The notes beneath the pieces were generated by a model. It saw only the letters and a list, made by a program, of their open reading frames with translations, ran no database searches and had not been told where the DNA came from. DNA of 43,141 nt, taken from positions 1 to 43,141 of the forward strand of contig JARJFC010000035.1 of the NCBI GenBank assembly GCA_029310945.1. Direction: 5' to 3'. Every line of letters begins with the position of its first letter. Positions within the stretch are counted from its first letter, which is position 1. Source of the stretch: Leptospira sp. 96542. GTDB lineage: Bacteria > Spirochaetota > Leptospiria > Leptospirales > Leptospiraceae. Positions 1 through 7,735 of the stretch are shown here, in pieces. Both the position numbers and the translations under genes were made by a program.

Positions 1-1012
1 CAAAAAAGATCCCACGCCTGAAAAGACCAGCATCTGGCAATAAGTTTTCTGTATGGGCACCACCTGACGCAATCCAGAGAGTTTCGCTCGTCGATCCATG
101 CTGTATAGCATTTGCTCTTGTAATGGCAATAGCTCCCATCGCACCTCCTTGGCTATGAGTATTCAATATACTAACTTTTCCGCTACTTAAATGGCGTGCA
201 AGCGTTTCCATTGCTGGTTCTTTTGCGACTAAATCCGTGTAAGCCTGCCGATTATTTCGAATATCATCTTGTGTTAGGTTTTGCATTGCACCAGAGTTTA
301 GTGAATCTGTTTTCAAGCCATGTGTGGCATTGAACACATGGTATACTGAACAATTTGTTCTGCCTTGGCATGCGGCTCGAGTATTCTGCCCCATATTGAT
401 GGCATCATTTACATCGTTATTCTGTCCATTCTCCTGGAGGATATTGAATCCATCGCCTAAAGTTTCATTCCCAACTAATACTCTCATCGTTCCATTGGCA
501 GCAATCTCAACGGTACCTCCATCTCCCAGAATCTTGTCATTTATTTTGACTCGATTTGGTCTATTTTCAATACCACCTTCTGTACAACCTTTGCTATTTG
601 ATTTTTGGCATGTTCTTTCTGTATCATAAACATCAATTCCATCCTCATTTGCAACCCTGCCGTCTTTGGTAAACTCGTATTCTAATTTATTCCCAAATCC
701 GTCATTTTCGATTAGTAAATACCCCTTCCCATTCTTTTCTGTATACTTGCCCTGTATTTTTTTGCCATACAAATTTACATAGGACTTATCTGGGTCTTTT
801 AAATTTACCACATAACTATCATTATGCACCCAAACCCCAATCTCCCCAACAAAGTAGGTATGGTATTCCTCCACCTCAAAGTTGTAAACTGTCTCAGCCC
901 GTTCATCAATTGTTATATCGGTAATGACAAGTTCTCGCCCATCGGCACTAAGAGCCACATCACCAGAAACTAGGTCTTTGTCTTCAATTGACGTTCGGTA
1001 TTCCCCATTCCT
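1..1012 (-). pseudogene. Orphan C-terminal tip of a HINT polymorphic-toxin protein (5'-truncated, runs off left edge)
   Basis: The minus strand is open from about 1105 down to base 1 without a start codon that makes sense. The reading begins inside the second half of a HINT (pretoxin/intein-like) domain: a conserved block reading YNFEVEEYHTYFVGEIGVWVHN in two pieces (YNFEVEEYHTYF, VGEIGVWVHN) lies near 820-900. The catalytic cysteine half of HINT is absent. After the HINT end come about 260 residues of variable tip, including THSQGGA near 150-165, which resembles an alpha/beta-hydrolase nucleophile elbow. The same HINT block occurs in the second fragment at 2860-3010. I infer a displaced or decayed toxin cassette; the toxin activity is not identified. 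In-frame reading upstream to 1105 enters unrelated GC-rich sequence. Confidence 0.7.
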
Positions 1013-1750
1013 GCCAGCGGAACTTCCTGTTTCGACTGGCGAGCGCAAGAAAATCCCTGGCCACGCTTCGGTATACTCAGCGCAGGCGCTACCATGGGAA
1101 ACAACTCACTGGCTAAGAAGCAAATATCTTGATTTGTTTTCCTTCGTTGGGCGCCTCGCATTTGTTAGTTTATATTAATTTTATTAAACTCTATCGTATG
1201 TAGTACCTATACAATGGTGATCGTGAAAAAAAATTGCGCTTACTCGTATTGCGTATATGCACCTGATTTTGGGGGATATGCGAAGTGCGTATAAACGCCC
1301 GTATTTTTTCTTGTTGAAAAAATATCCCAATCGCATTTCAAGGTTGTGACAGCTATCAATTATTAGGTGATAGTTTGGATTGTGGTAAGCAAATGCATAG
1401 ACATTCAAATTTTCTTGCGAACAATAATACTTAGGTTTTTATCAGGATGTAATCTGTTTTCTATCAGTCTATTCCATTCGGTTATTGTGACTTTTTTTGG
1501 TTTCGTAGAACAATGGTAACAGCTTTATAAGGTTTTGGGTAGATGGGTTTAATTGGGCGGATACTATCTTAATGGAATAACATATCTTCGAATTCGAGTT
1601 TTTTCGGGAATTTTACTAAATAAACCTGGATTTTAACTTTTTTTCAGGAATCAATCAATCCTTTTTTGCAAATTTAACCTTAATTCATCCAATATAACGG
1701 ACAAAACGTACGATAAATTTATTTTTACGAGCCTCAGGGTTGTGCTGTGC
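1013..1750. other. Non-coding gap with GC-rich junction sequence (1013-1160) and AT-rich remainder
   Basis: No convincing gene. Bases 1013-1160 are GC-richer than the surroundings and join directly to the truncated HINT domain, so this is a recombination or decay junction. Bases 1161-1750 are AT-rich. A 74-codon minus-strand frame at 1184-1408 has no ribosome binding site or recognisable family and was not accepted. Confidence 0.5.
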
Positions 1751-2149
1751 TCAAGTAAATAACCCCTGAGATACAATTGTTTCAAATTTAAACAATGAGG
1801 CTTCAATTAAAATATCATACTCTGGACAATAAAAAAAATGGTCTATCGTACTATTTGAAATAATATCTATTATATATGGATAAAGTTCAGACATTCTAGC
1901 AGAGAAAGAAAATTCATCTTCGGTAACTGACAATAAAAATAAATAGTAATAATCAGAATTCCAACTCTTGAGGATTAACTTGTCTTCATTTATTTGTTCA
2001 ACATTCTCATATTCTTCATAATAAATCGCTTTCGAATAGTCAATTTTATTATAAGTATAAGACACATTTAAAGAATGAGCAAGGCTTCGCTCTTGAGTTT
2101 CACTTAGCACGTTATACTTTAATCCTTTCAATACATCAACTTGATTCAT
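1751..2149 (-). CDS. Putative immunity protein of the adjacent HINT toxin
   Basis: A 132-residue acidic, soluble protein with no signal peptide or membrane segment and no family I recognise. Its ATG overlaps the end of the upstream toxin-tip gene by 4 bp, the usual arrangement of a cognate immunity gene behind a polymorphic toxin. It is rich in Asp, Glu, Tyr and Phe (for example SWNSDYYYLFLLSVTEDEF), fitting a protein that binds a basic toxin domain in the cytoplasm. The role is inferred only from position, size and composition; no motif proves it. It is the last gene of this minus-strand pair. Confidence 0.55.
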   Translation of the reverse strand: MNQVDVLKGLKYNVLSETQERSLAHSLNVSYTYNKIDYSKAIYYEEYENVEQINEDKLILKSWNSDYYYLFLLSVTEDEFSFSARMSELYPYIIDIISNSTIDHFFYCPEYDILIEASLFKFETIVSQGLFT

Positions 2150-3321
2150 TTGTTTAGCAACCTAATTAATTCCAAATACTCTTTAGATGAACTAAAACCG
2201 TTTACAGTTTTTCGATCGTTGTCGGGAATCGATATAGCATATTTTCTGGGGTTATTTTTATCGGATACATCCATCACATTGATGTGGGTTCCTTTATCCT
2301 TATCAATGTCTATCCTCCAATTTTTTTTCCCATCCAATGTTTTTCTTCCTAATATTAATCCCTCATTATACTTCGTAGTACCTTTATAAGCTTTAGTTTC
2401 AGATCCACCTAGAGGTACTAACTCACTTGCAATTCTAAGAGCTTGATTAGTGTCTTTTGCTCCTTCAACAAGAATTTCGCTTCCACCCCTGCCTGCGGCA
2501 CTAACTGTCAAATCTATATTCATTTTAGCTGAAATTTTTTCAAACTTCTTTACTTCTTCTTTAGTCAAAACTTTAAAGATATCAGCAGCTTTATCGAAAA
2601 TTTTACCTGGTTTAAAAACACCTAGTAGAAGACCTACACCAGCACTCAAGACCCCAACTTCTTCACCAGAGAAGTTTGTTCCTGTTACTAGGGATTTTAC
2701 ATCACTTGCAGAAGTGTAATCCGCTTCCTCTTTGAGCAGTCTGTCTGCAAATACTGCTCCAGGTCCAGCCTCATCATCTGGCTTTTCTGTTTTTGACCAT
2801 TCACCTGCAGTAAAAAAGTTCATTATTTTCCAAGAAAGTGATTGAGAGTTCTTATAATTATGCACCAACACCCCGTCTTCCCCAACGTAGTAGCTATGAT
2901 TTTCTTCTACCTCAAAGTTATAAACATTTGTAGGTTCCACCGCATAACTTCGAAGACCTGTGATCGTGACATTTTCAAAGTTGGAAAGAAGTAGAGTATC
3001 ACCTTCTTGTAAATCTTTGACTTCCACCCATTCTTTCTTGTCCACTACGTAGAACGGATGGTTCCAGGTGGTTTCTAGGATGGTTCCGTTGGAAGTTTTT
3101 ACCTCATAAAGTAGTTCCACTTCATGAAGGAAGAGTTCGGTGACGGTTTTGTATTCCCTTTCCCCGGTTTTTTCGTTCCAAGACAATACAACATCGCCAA
3201 CTTTGATTTCTTCGATTACCTTAGTTCCATCTTGGGTATGCACTTTCGTTCCGGCGACGAAGCAGGTTTTGGCAACAAAGTCTCCATTCTCTAAAGTGCC
3301 AGAATGATCGCCGTATTTGCC
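2146..3321 (-). CDS. 5'-truncated HINT (pretoxin) protein with C-terminal toxin-like domain
   Basis: The open frame starts immediately after a TGA at 3322-3324 and contains a complete HINT domain: catalytic start CFVAGTKVHTQDG (Cys codon at 3262-3264), core TTWNHPFYV, and end YNFEVEENHSYYVG...GVLVHN near 2860. HINT domains cut themselves to release a toxin tip in polymorphic-toxin proteins. The roughly 235-residue tip ends with a segment reading GTHINVMDVSDKNNPRKY, loosely like nuclease-type toxins; the activity is uncertain. No ATG, GTG or TTG lies between the TGA and the catalytic Cys. The first available start, GTG at 3243, would remove that Cys. Upstream of the TGA a vestige (IPWIANDMFADQL) continues in the same frame. 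I infer an orphan tip cut from a larger secreted protein. It overlaps its presumed immunity gene. Confidence 0.7.
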   Translation of the reverse strand, partial: GKYGDHSGTLENGDFVAKTCFVAGTKVHTQDGTKVIEEIKVGDVVLSWNEKTGEREYKTVTELFLHEVELLYEVKTSNGTILETTWNHPFYVVDKKEWVEVKDLQEGDTLLLSNFENVTITGLRSYAVEPTNVYNFEVEENHSYYVGEDGVLVHNYKNSQSLSWKIMNFFTAGEWSKTEKPDDEAGPGAVFADRLLKEEADYTSASDVKSLVTGTNFSGEEVGVLSAGVGLLLGVFKPGKIFDKAADIFKVLTKEEVKKFEKISAKMNIDLTVSAAGRGGSEILVEGAKDTNQALRIASELVPLGGSETKAYKGTTKYNEGLILGRKTLDGKKNWRIDIDKDKGTHINVMDVSDKNNPRKYAISIPDNDRKTVNGFSSSKEYLELIRLLNK

Positions 3322-3421
3322 TCACAGTTGGTCAGCGAACATATCATTTGCTATCCAAGGAATTAATTTCAATCCCGCTTATCTGTGAGAAAAACTGACA
3401 AAAAAAACTTGACCCTTTCTA

Positions 3422-3445
3422 TTATATAACTTCTTAGTTATATAA
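3422..3445. promoter_or_regulatory. Palindromic operator in front of the ArsR gene
   Basis: Perfect inverted repeat TTATATAACT-tctt-AGTTATATAA ending one base before the arsR ATG. Its place over the likely promoter (TTGACC at 3409-3414) fits autorepression by the ArsR-family protein it precedes. The binding itself is inferred. Confidence 0.6.
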
Positions 3446-3446
3446 C

Positions 3447-3800
3447 ATGATTGCTATGGATTCACTAGATTTTACCTTTGCTGCGCTTTCCGATCCAACG
3501 CGTAGGGCAATCCTCATGCGACTTGCGGAGGGTGAAACTACGGTTATGGAACTGGCACAACCGTTCAATATGAGCCAACCTGCTATTTCGCGGCACCTCA
3601 AAGTTCTGGAAAGGGCTGGTCTCATTTCCACAGCCATCCGAGGCCAAGAACGACCACGCCGACTCGAAACGGTGCCCCTTAAAACAGCGATCGATTGGAT
3701 GGAGAGTTACCGCCAAATGTGGGAGAAACGTTACCAAGCTCTGGATGGACTGCTTGGAGAATTACAATCGATGCAAACCAATGGAGACAAACAAAAATGA
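3447..3800 (+). CDS. ArsR-family (winged-helix) transcriptional regulator
   Basis: 117 residues with the ArsR helix-turn-helix: LSDPTRRAILMRLAEGE near the N-terminus, then the recognition segment MSQPAISRHLKVLERAGLI. It lacks the CxC metal site of arsenic sensors. It belongs to the subgroup that usually precedes an AHSA1/SRPBCC gene. The C-terminus (DWMESYRQMWEKRYQALDGL) is the amphipathic tail typical of that subgroup. The ATG follows the palindrome at 3422-3445 by one base; an in-frame ATG at 3456 is an alternative start. Its TGA overlaps the ATG of the SRPBCC gene, so the two are translationally coupled. It probably represses its own two-gene operon; the ligand is unknown. Confidence 0.9.
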   Translation: MIAMDSLDFTFAALSDPTRRAILMRLAEGETTVMELAQPFNMSQPAISRHLKVLERAGLISTAIRGQERPRRLETVPLKTAIDWMESYRQMWEKRYQALDGLLGELQSMQTNGDKQK

Positions 3801-4312
3801 CAACAAACCCAAATGAAGTGACGATGGAACTTAGAGGCGAAACTGAAGTTGTGTTCAAAAGACACTTCGCAGCTCCCAGAGAACTGGTGTTTGACTGCCA
3901 CACCAAACCCGAACTGATGCGAAGATGGCTCATTGGTCCTGAAGGTATGGTTCTGGATACCTGCGAACAGGATCTCAGGGTTGGAGGCAAATACCTATAT
4001 CTCTATGCGGATTCTTCGGAAAATAAATCCGGGGTTTATGGAACTTTTAAGGAAGTGATTGTTCCTGAGAACGTAACCAATACTGAAAATTATGTGATGG
4101 ATATTTCTTCCTTTGATCCAAATGCTCCTGAAGATCCAAACGCCACAGTCGAATCTCGAACGTTTACAACCGAAGGCGATAAGACACTGATGACACATGT
4201 GTACAAATTTCCTTCAGCAGAAGTACGGAAGATGATGATTGAATGTGGTGCCGTTGATGGTATGGCGGAATGTTACCTAGTGCTCAATTCGTTACTGTCT
4301 GAACTAAGGTAA
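3797..4312 (+). CDS. SRPBCC / AHSA1-type protein
   Basis: 171 residues of the START-like SRPBCC fold: N-terminal strand with VFKRHFAAPRELVFDCHTKPE, then the family's RRWLIGP...VGGKY, and a C-terminal helix containing DGMAECY. Family members bind small hydrophobic ligands or act as Hsp90-cochaperone-like domains. Here the partner gene is the overlapping ArsR regulator (ATGA overlap at 3797-3800). The start was placed at that ATG rather than at an upstream in-frame position inside arsR. The substrate cannot be told from sequence. Two related SRPBCC genes occur in this window (6031-6516 and 29354-30322). Confidence 0.88.
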   Translation: MTTNPNEVTMELRGETEVVFKRHFAAPRELVFDCHTKPELMRRWLIGPEGMVLDTCEQDLRVGGKYLYLYADSSENKSGVYGTFKEVIVPENVTNTENYVMDISSFDPNAPEDPNATVESRTFTTEGDKTLMTHVYKFPSAEVRKMMIECGAVDGMAECYLVLNSLLSELR

Positions 4313-4329
4313 AAATTTATAGAATGAAA

Positions 4330-4359
4330 CAATTTGTATAAATGCATTTATACAAATTG
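4330..4359. promoter_or_regulatory. Perfect 30-bp palindrome between convergent genes
   Basis: A 30-bp perfect palindrome, both halves CAATTTGTATAAATG when read 5' to 3' on their own strand, lies 17 bp past the SRPBCC stop and between convergent genes. It is AT-rich and lacks a clear T-tract. It may work as a bidirectional terminator or be a protein-binding site; the choice is open. Confidence 0.45.
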
Positions 4360-4439
4360 CGATTTTGATGTGAGAATATTTGGAGTGCGCAAATTTCGGA
4401 AGTCCAATCTCACTATTTAGTTGTAATATGTAATAACTT

Positions 4440-4937
4440 TCATTCTCTCGAATGAAGACCAATACGATTTCCTTCCGTATCAAGAAACAAAGCATAGAAT
4501 CCCATTTCGGGGCTTATCTCAGATTTTGGCACAATGATCTTTCCTCCATTAGCTTCCACCAAACCAAGTACAGGTTGCAAATCATTCTCCATACTTAGAT
4601 AGATCACAACTCCGTCTGCAGAGGGTTTATAGTCACTTCCTTTTGCTAAAACAATATTTGTAACCTGTTTCTCAGAAGGAAATATACCTAGTTCGGTGTC
4701 CAACATTGTAACTCTTTCAATTTTGATATTGAATACCTTCTCGTAAAATGAAATTGCCCTGATCATATTTGTTATAGGAATTTCAACAATAGATACGAAA
4801 GGTTTTATACCTTTACTATCTTTATTATTCGTTTCAGAAACTTTATTTGATATCGAATCGCCACTTTCTTTGCAACTAACAATTATTACAAGAACCAGGA
4901 ATAAATAAATCAAATTTTTTATGGATTGCCTTGTCAT
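4440..4937 (-). CDS. VOC-family (glyoxalase-like) lipoprotein
   Basis: 165 residues. The N-terminus has a basic start, a hydrophobic stretch (IYLFLVLVIIVSC) and a lipobox-type cysteine, so the protein is probably a lipoprotein anchored in the envelope. A linker rich in Ser and Asn follows, then one vicinal-oxygen-chelate half: IVEIPITNMIRAISFYEKVF near the start and FYALFLDTEGNRIGLHS at the end. Typical VOC metal ligands (His/Glu) are poorly kept, with only the terminal GNRIGLHS pattern clear, so enzymatic function is doubtful. A lipidated VOC protein is unusual, as most are cytoplasmic. It is convergent with the SRPBCC gene and lies downstream of an AraC regulator on the same strand. Confidence 0.75.
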   Translation of the reverse strand: MTRQSIKNLIYLFLVLVIIVSCKESGDSISNKVSETNNKDSKGIKPFVSIVEIPITNMIRAISFYEKVFNIKIERVTMLDTELGIFPSEKQVTNIVLAKGSDYKPSADGVVIYLSMENDLQPVLGLVEANGGKIIVPKSEISPEMGFYALFLDTEGNRIGLHSRE

Positions 4938-5014
4938 TAAATACTTATCTCCAACTGAATGATAGAATTAGTTTACTCGCTCCATTTTATGAATAATTGT
5001 AAAAAATCGACAAA

Positions 5015-5842
5015 TCAATTTTTTTGATAAAAAATTGTAGATAGATGTGAGGCCTTATCTCCCAAAAATTGTCTAGGATTTAATCCTGTCAGTTTTCGAA
5101 AGTCTTTGATAAAATGTGATTGGTCATAATAATCAGATTCATATGCTATTTGGGTGAGGGATTTTGGTTCACCATCTAACATTAATTTTAATGCTGTCTG
5201 AAGACGAATGATTTTTCCTAAATGTTTTGGCGATAATCCAACCAGTTTCAAAAATTTTCTTTCCATATCACGAACCTTTGCAGCATCATGATTCCAAATT
5301 GAAAGTATCGGAGCCGAACCATTACTTTTCATAAGGGATTCGACTGTCATTTGGATGACTCGTTCTTGGTTTGATTTAGTTTTTAGCTGATCCAATAAAA
5401 AAACTTCGATGATTTTAATTCGTAATTTTATATCTTTTGTTTTGATAATATCTTCGTATAATTGATTCGCTACTTTATCCCCAAACAACGCAGACAAAGG
5501 AGTCTCATTATTTGCCAACTGATCCATCGGAATCGAATGGATCATAGAAAATCCAAATGGAAAAAAGCGTACAGCGAAGGTATTCACATAACCAGTAGGT
5601 TCAATCTCGAAAGGTTCTGTAATTTGACCTATGACCATCGCCCGAGGTTGGTAAACAAACTGATCTTTCATTTTATTTTTATATCGTTTGATATCATCAC
5701 CTAACAAAAATGCCATTTCAATACAACCATCTGGCACAATCCTTTGTTTATGCGTTTCATCCGACTTCGGAACTTCCAATGTCCAATAACATTTGATGAT
5801 GGAGCTCAAATCTTTTTGTGGAGGATAAGTTTGGTAATCCAT
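5015..5842 (-). CDS. AraC-family regulator with DUF6597-like N-terminal domain
   Basis: 275 residues from the ATG at 5842. The N-terminal half (YPPQKDLSSIIKCYWTLE, then IVPDGCIEMAF) matches the DUF6597 domain often found in front of AraC DNA-binding domains. The C-terminal half carries two helix-turn-helix motifs, the second being SLTQIAYESDYYDQSHFIKD followed by GLNPRQFL. An in-frame TTG at 5881 would add 13 residues, but TTGACA there looks more like a -35 box and neither start has a good Shine-Dalgarno sequence. It lies about 75 bp upstream of the VOC lipoprotein on the same strand and may regulate it. The inducer is unknown. Confidence 0.85.
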   Translation of the reverse strand: MDYQTYPPQKDLSSIIKCYWTLEVPKSDETHKQRIVPDGCIEMAFLLGDDIKRYKNKMKDQFVYQPRAMVIGQITEPFEIEPTGYVNTFAVRFFPFGFSMIHSIPMDQLANNETPLSALFGDKVANQLYEDIIKTKDIKLRIKIIEVFLLDQLKTKSNQERVIQMTVESLMKSNGSAPILSIWNHDAAKVRDMERKFLKLVGLSPKHLGKIIRLQTALKLMLDGEPKSLTQIAYESDYYDQSHFIKDFRKLTGLNPRQFLGDKASHLSTIFYQKN

Positions 5843-6030
5843 GAGGCGGCTCAAATTTGATCTGAAAAAAAATTCTGTCAAGAAAGAATGATGGCTAACA
5901 ATGGATACGAGACCTCATTATAAACATAACTTTTCTATGACTTCTGGCATTTTATCGATACTTTTTTCCAAGGATAGGACAAAACATCTTAATTCTACCA
6001 GGATATACTTAAATATTACGATCTGTTCGA

Positions 6031-6516
6031 TCAACTGATTTTGGATCTTGCATAATTTGCGAAGTTTGCAATATGTTGTTTGGCGCCCTCGATGGCACCA
6101 TACTTTGTATTCACCCTTTCCAATTCTTCCTTTGTTGAAAATATCTGCTCCATTCGAAAGTTCGTTCCTTCTCCCGAATTCTCAAACAGAATGTTGGATA
6201 CAAAATTAACATCTTCAAACCCATCTTCATCACCGATATGTTTATAGGAGATGATGTTAGGTTTTTGAATTTGCAAATATTGAACTTTATTTTTATAATT
6301 ACGACCATCAGGTCCATGCATGACGAATTCCCAAATTCCACCTACGCGAAAATCTAAACGAATGGTTGTTAGCGTAAATCCATCTGGCCCCCACCACTTG
6401 TTCAAATGTTCTTCTTCAGACCAAAGTTCAAACAAAAGTTCTATTGGAACATCAAAATACCTATTATAAATAACTCTATTATCTTCAATGTTTGGTTCTG
6501 TACTATTTTTTATCAC
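6031..6516 (-). CDS. SRPBCC / AHSA1-type protein behind an ArsR remnant
   Basis: 161 residues from GTG at 6516, chosen because AAGGAG lies 7 bp before it. It has the AHSA1 features [44 protein letters not shown] and the C-terminal helix [14 protein letters not shown]. Its closest relative in this window appears to be the second half of the tandem protein at 29354-30322 (shared WWGPDG/NGFTLTT and MHGPDG). The gene starts within the last codons of a 35-codon reading frame that is the C-terminal tail of an ArsR-type regulator. The layout therefore copies the intact arsR-SRPBCC pair at 3447-4312, but the repressor is gone. Confidence 0.87.
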   Translation of the reverse strand: MIKNSTEPNIEDNRVIYNRYFDVPIELLFELWSEEEHLNKWWGPDGFTLTTIRLDFRVGGIWEFVMHGPDGRNYKNKVQYLQIQKPNIISYKHIGDEDGFEDVNFVSNILFENSGEGTNFRMEQIFSTKEELERVNTKYGAIEGAKQHIANFANYARSKIS

Positions 6517-6610
6517 GATTTTTCTCCTTTTCCATTCTGAGCATATACCTTTCCAAATCATTCAAACGTTTGTTCCAAAGAGTTTGGATTTCCGATAACC
6601 AGTCTTCCAT
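6503..6610 (-). pseudogene. C-terminal remnant of an ArsR-family regulator
   Basis: Too short for a normal gene call: 35 codons from ATG 6610 to TAG 6503-6505, reading MEDWLSEIQTLW then [12 protein letters not shown]. This matches the C-terminal helix of the intact ArsR at 3447 (DWMESYRQMWEKRYQALD) in register, and similarity continues a few codons upstream (SLNNVGINE) until a stop codon. The DNA-binding part is absent. It overlaps the SRPBCC start by 14 bp, as an intact arsR partner would. A palindromic operator-like site survives upstream at 6647-6662. It could still be translated as a leader peptide coupling the SRPBCC gene. Confidence 0.65.
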
Positions 6611-6921
6611 TTCGTTAATCCCCACATTGTTTAAACTAACACTTAATTAAGTAAATACTTAAATTACTATTTTCAAAGACTTATTCGCTCGAATTTTAAT
6701 ATTTAAATTGAAATTCTAGTCAAATACATGAATTGCCCAAAAATCTGAGATATTATCTTTCTTTTATTCTATTCGAAACAAATAAGTTATTTTGCTGAAT
6801 TAAGACAATCTGTATTTGCGGTATTCGTTTGATCGATGAAATATCGTATATTCGAATTACGTTCAATTTAAATATAGAGATTATTTTTGTTTTTGCGAAT
6901 GGTGTGGAAAACCAACACCAT
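6611..6921. other. AT-rich intergenic stretch with operator remnant
   Basis: About 310 bp without a gene between two minus-strand genes. It contains the palindrome at 6647-6662 near the ArsR stub and a hairpin at 6897-6923 near the metalloprotease stop. The rest is very AT-rich and I see nothing else in it. Confidence 0.5.
6647..6662. promoter_or_regulatory. Operator-like palindrome upstream of the ArsR remnant
   Basis: Perfect inverted repeat TTAAGTA-aa-TACTTAA, 37 bp upstream of the ArsR stub ATG. It corresponds in position and style to the operator before the intact arsR gene (3422-3445). It may now be controlled by another ArsR protein or by none. Confidence 0.45.
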
Positions 6922-6923
6922 TC
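6897..6923 (-). terminator. Hairpin overlapping the end of the metalloprotease gene
   Basis: Inverted repeat GAATGGTGT / ACACCATTC with a 9-base loop, immediately at the TGA of the minus-strand gene. It lacks a downstream U-tract on that strand, so it is at best a factor-assisted terminator or an RNA-stabilising hairpin. Confidence 0.35.
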
Positions 6924-7674
6924 ACTTGGAAACTCTTTGGCTAACTTGCTTTATTTTCCATAACTTAAGAAGCAATCGATAACCATCGGGGTCATAGGAT
7001 TGTAAATCTAATTTATTAAATGGAAAATAATCATTTTGTCCAAAATATGCTTCGGTAATTTCAGCAAAATATTCGTGGTGATTTTCGATCGCATAAGACT
7101 TATTATACCATGGTTTTTCTCCACTTCCATCATTGTACAATACCCTTTTATAGAGCCCTCGTGAAATAGCCGACTTGTAGGCTTTTTGTATTAATTTATC
7201 ACTAGCTCCGAGTGCCTTATGATGAAAACCATGCGTTAGCTCATGCAAAATAAGATAAGGCTGGTTTAAATTTGTCCAATTTATAAAATTATCTATATTT
7301 GAAATTTCGATTGCACCTGCTTTTTCAGGAATGTATCCATTGCTAACAAGCCATTCTTTACTGGGGTGGTACAAAGCACTCCGGTCATCAGCATTCAACT
7401 CAACAAAAAAAGAGATCGATTGTAATATTCTTAAAATCGAACGATCAATGCCCATAACGTTGATCTCTTGGAGTTTTTGTTCCAACAAATTCACTGCTTC
7501 CTGAGTTCGTTTTGGATTTTGATCCAAAGCAGTTTTCGAAATAAAAACGGTGTAATTTTGAATTTTTTTGGTGGTATAACCTTCTACCGATTGAGCAAAA
7601 ATAGCCATTGGACAAACAAATATTGTAAACAAAAATAGAAGATAAATTGATATACTTTGTATAGAATGAAACAT
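6922..7674 (-). CDS. Secreted HELTH-type zinc metalloprotease-like protein
   Basis: 250 residues with a clear signal peptide (YLLFLFTIFVCPMAIFAQS, cut near residue 28). The zinc motif HELTHGFHH begins at His144 (H144, E145, H148). A downstream glutamate-rich segment HHEYFAEITEAYFG near 199-212 supplies the probable third ligand, Glu205. This spacing and the AEITEAYF pattern are those of gluzincin-type peptidases such as the anthrax-lethal-factor-like group. The protein is exported, so it acts in the periplasm or outside the cell. It is monocistronic and divergent from the HAD gene 61 bp away. The substrate is unknown, and a host or predator target is only speculation. Confidence 0.75.
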   Translation of the reverse strand: MFHSIQSISIYLLFLFTIFVCPMAIFAQSVEGYTTKKIQNYTVFISKTALDQNPKRTQEAVNLLEQKLQEINVMGIDRSILRILQSISFFVELNADDRSALYHPSKEWLVSNGYIPEKAGAIEISNIDNFINWTNLNQPYLILHELTHGFHHKALGASDKLIQKAYKSAISRGLYKRVLYNDGSGEKPWYNKSYAIENHHEYFAEITEAYFGQNDYFPFNKLDLQSYDPDGYRLLLKLWKIKQVSQRVSK

Positions 7675-7735
7675 GAATTTCTTTTATCTTCATTGACCAA
7701 ACAAATCAAGAAAAATATAATAAAGTTGGAAAATT

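Noticed and set aside
1140..1170. Integron attC-like site (GTTGGGC with nearby TTGTTAG)
   Set aside because: No matching RYYYAAC/GTTRRRY partner at the right spacing on either strand and no integrase in the window.
1184..1408. Minus-strand 74-codon frame as a gene
   Set aside because: No ribosome binding site, no recognisable family and no operon context; likely chance.
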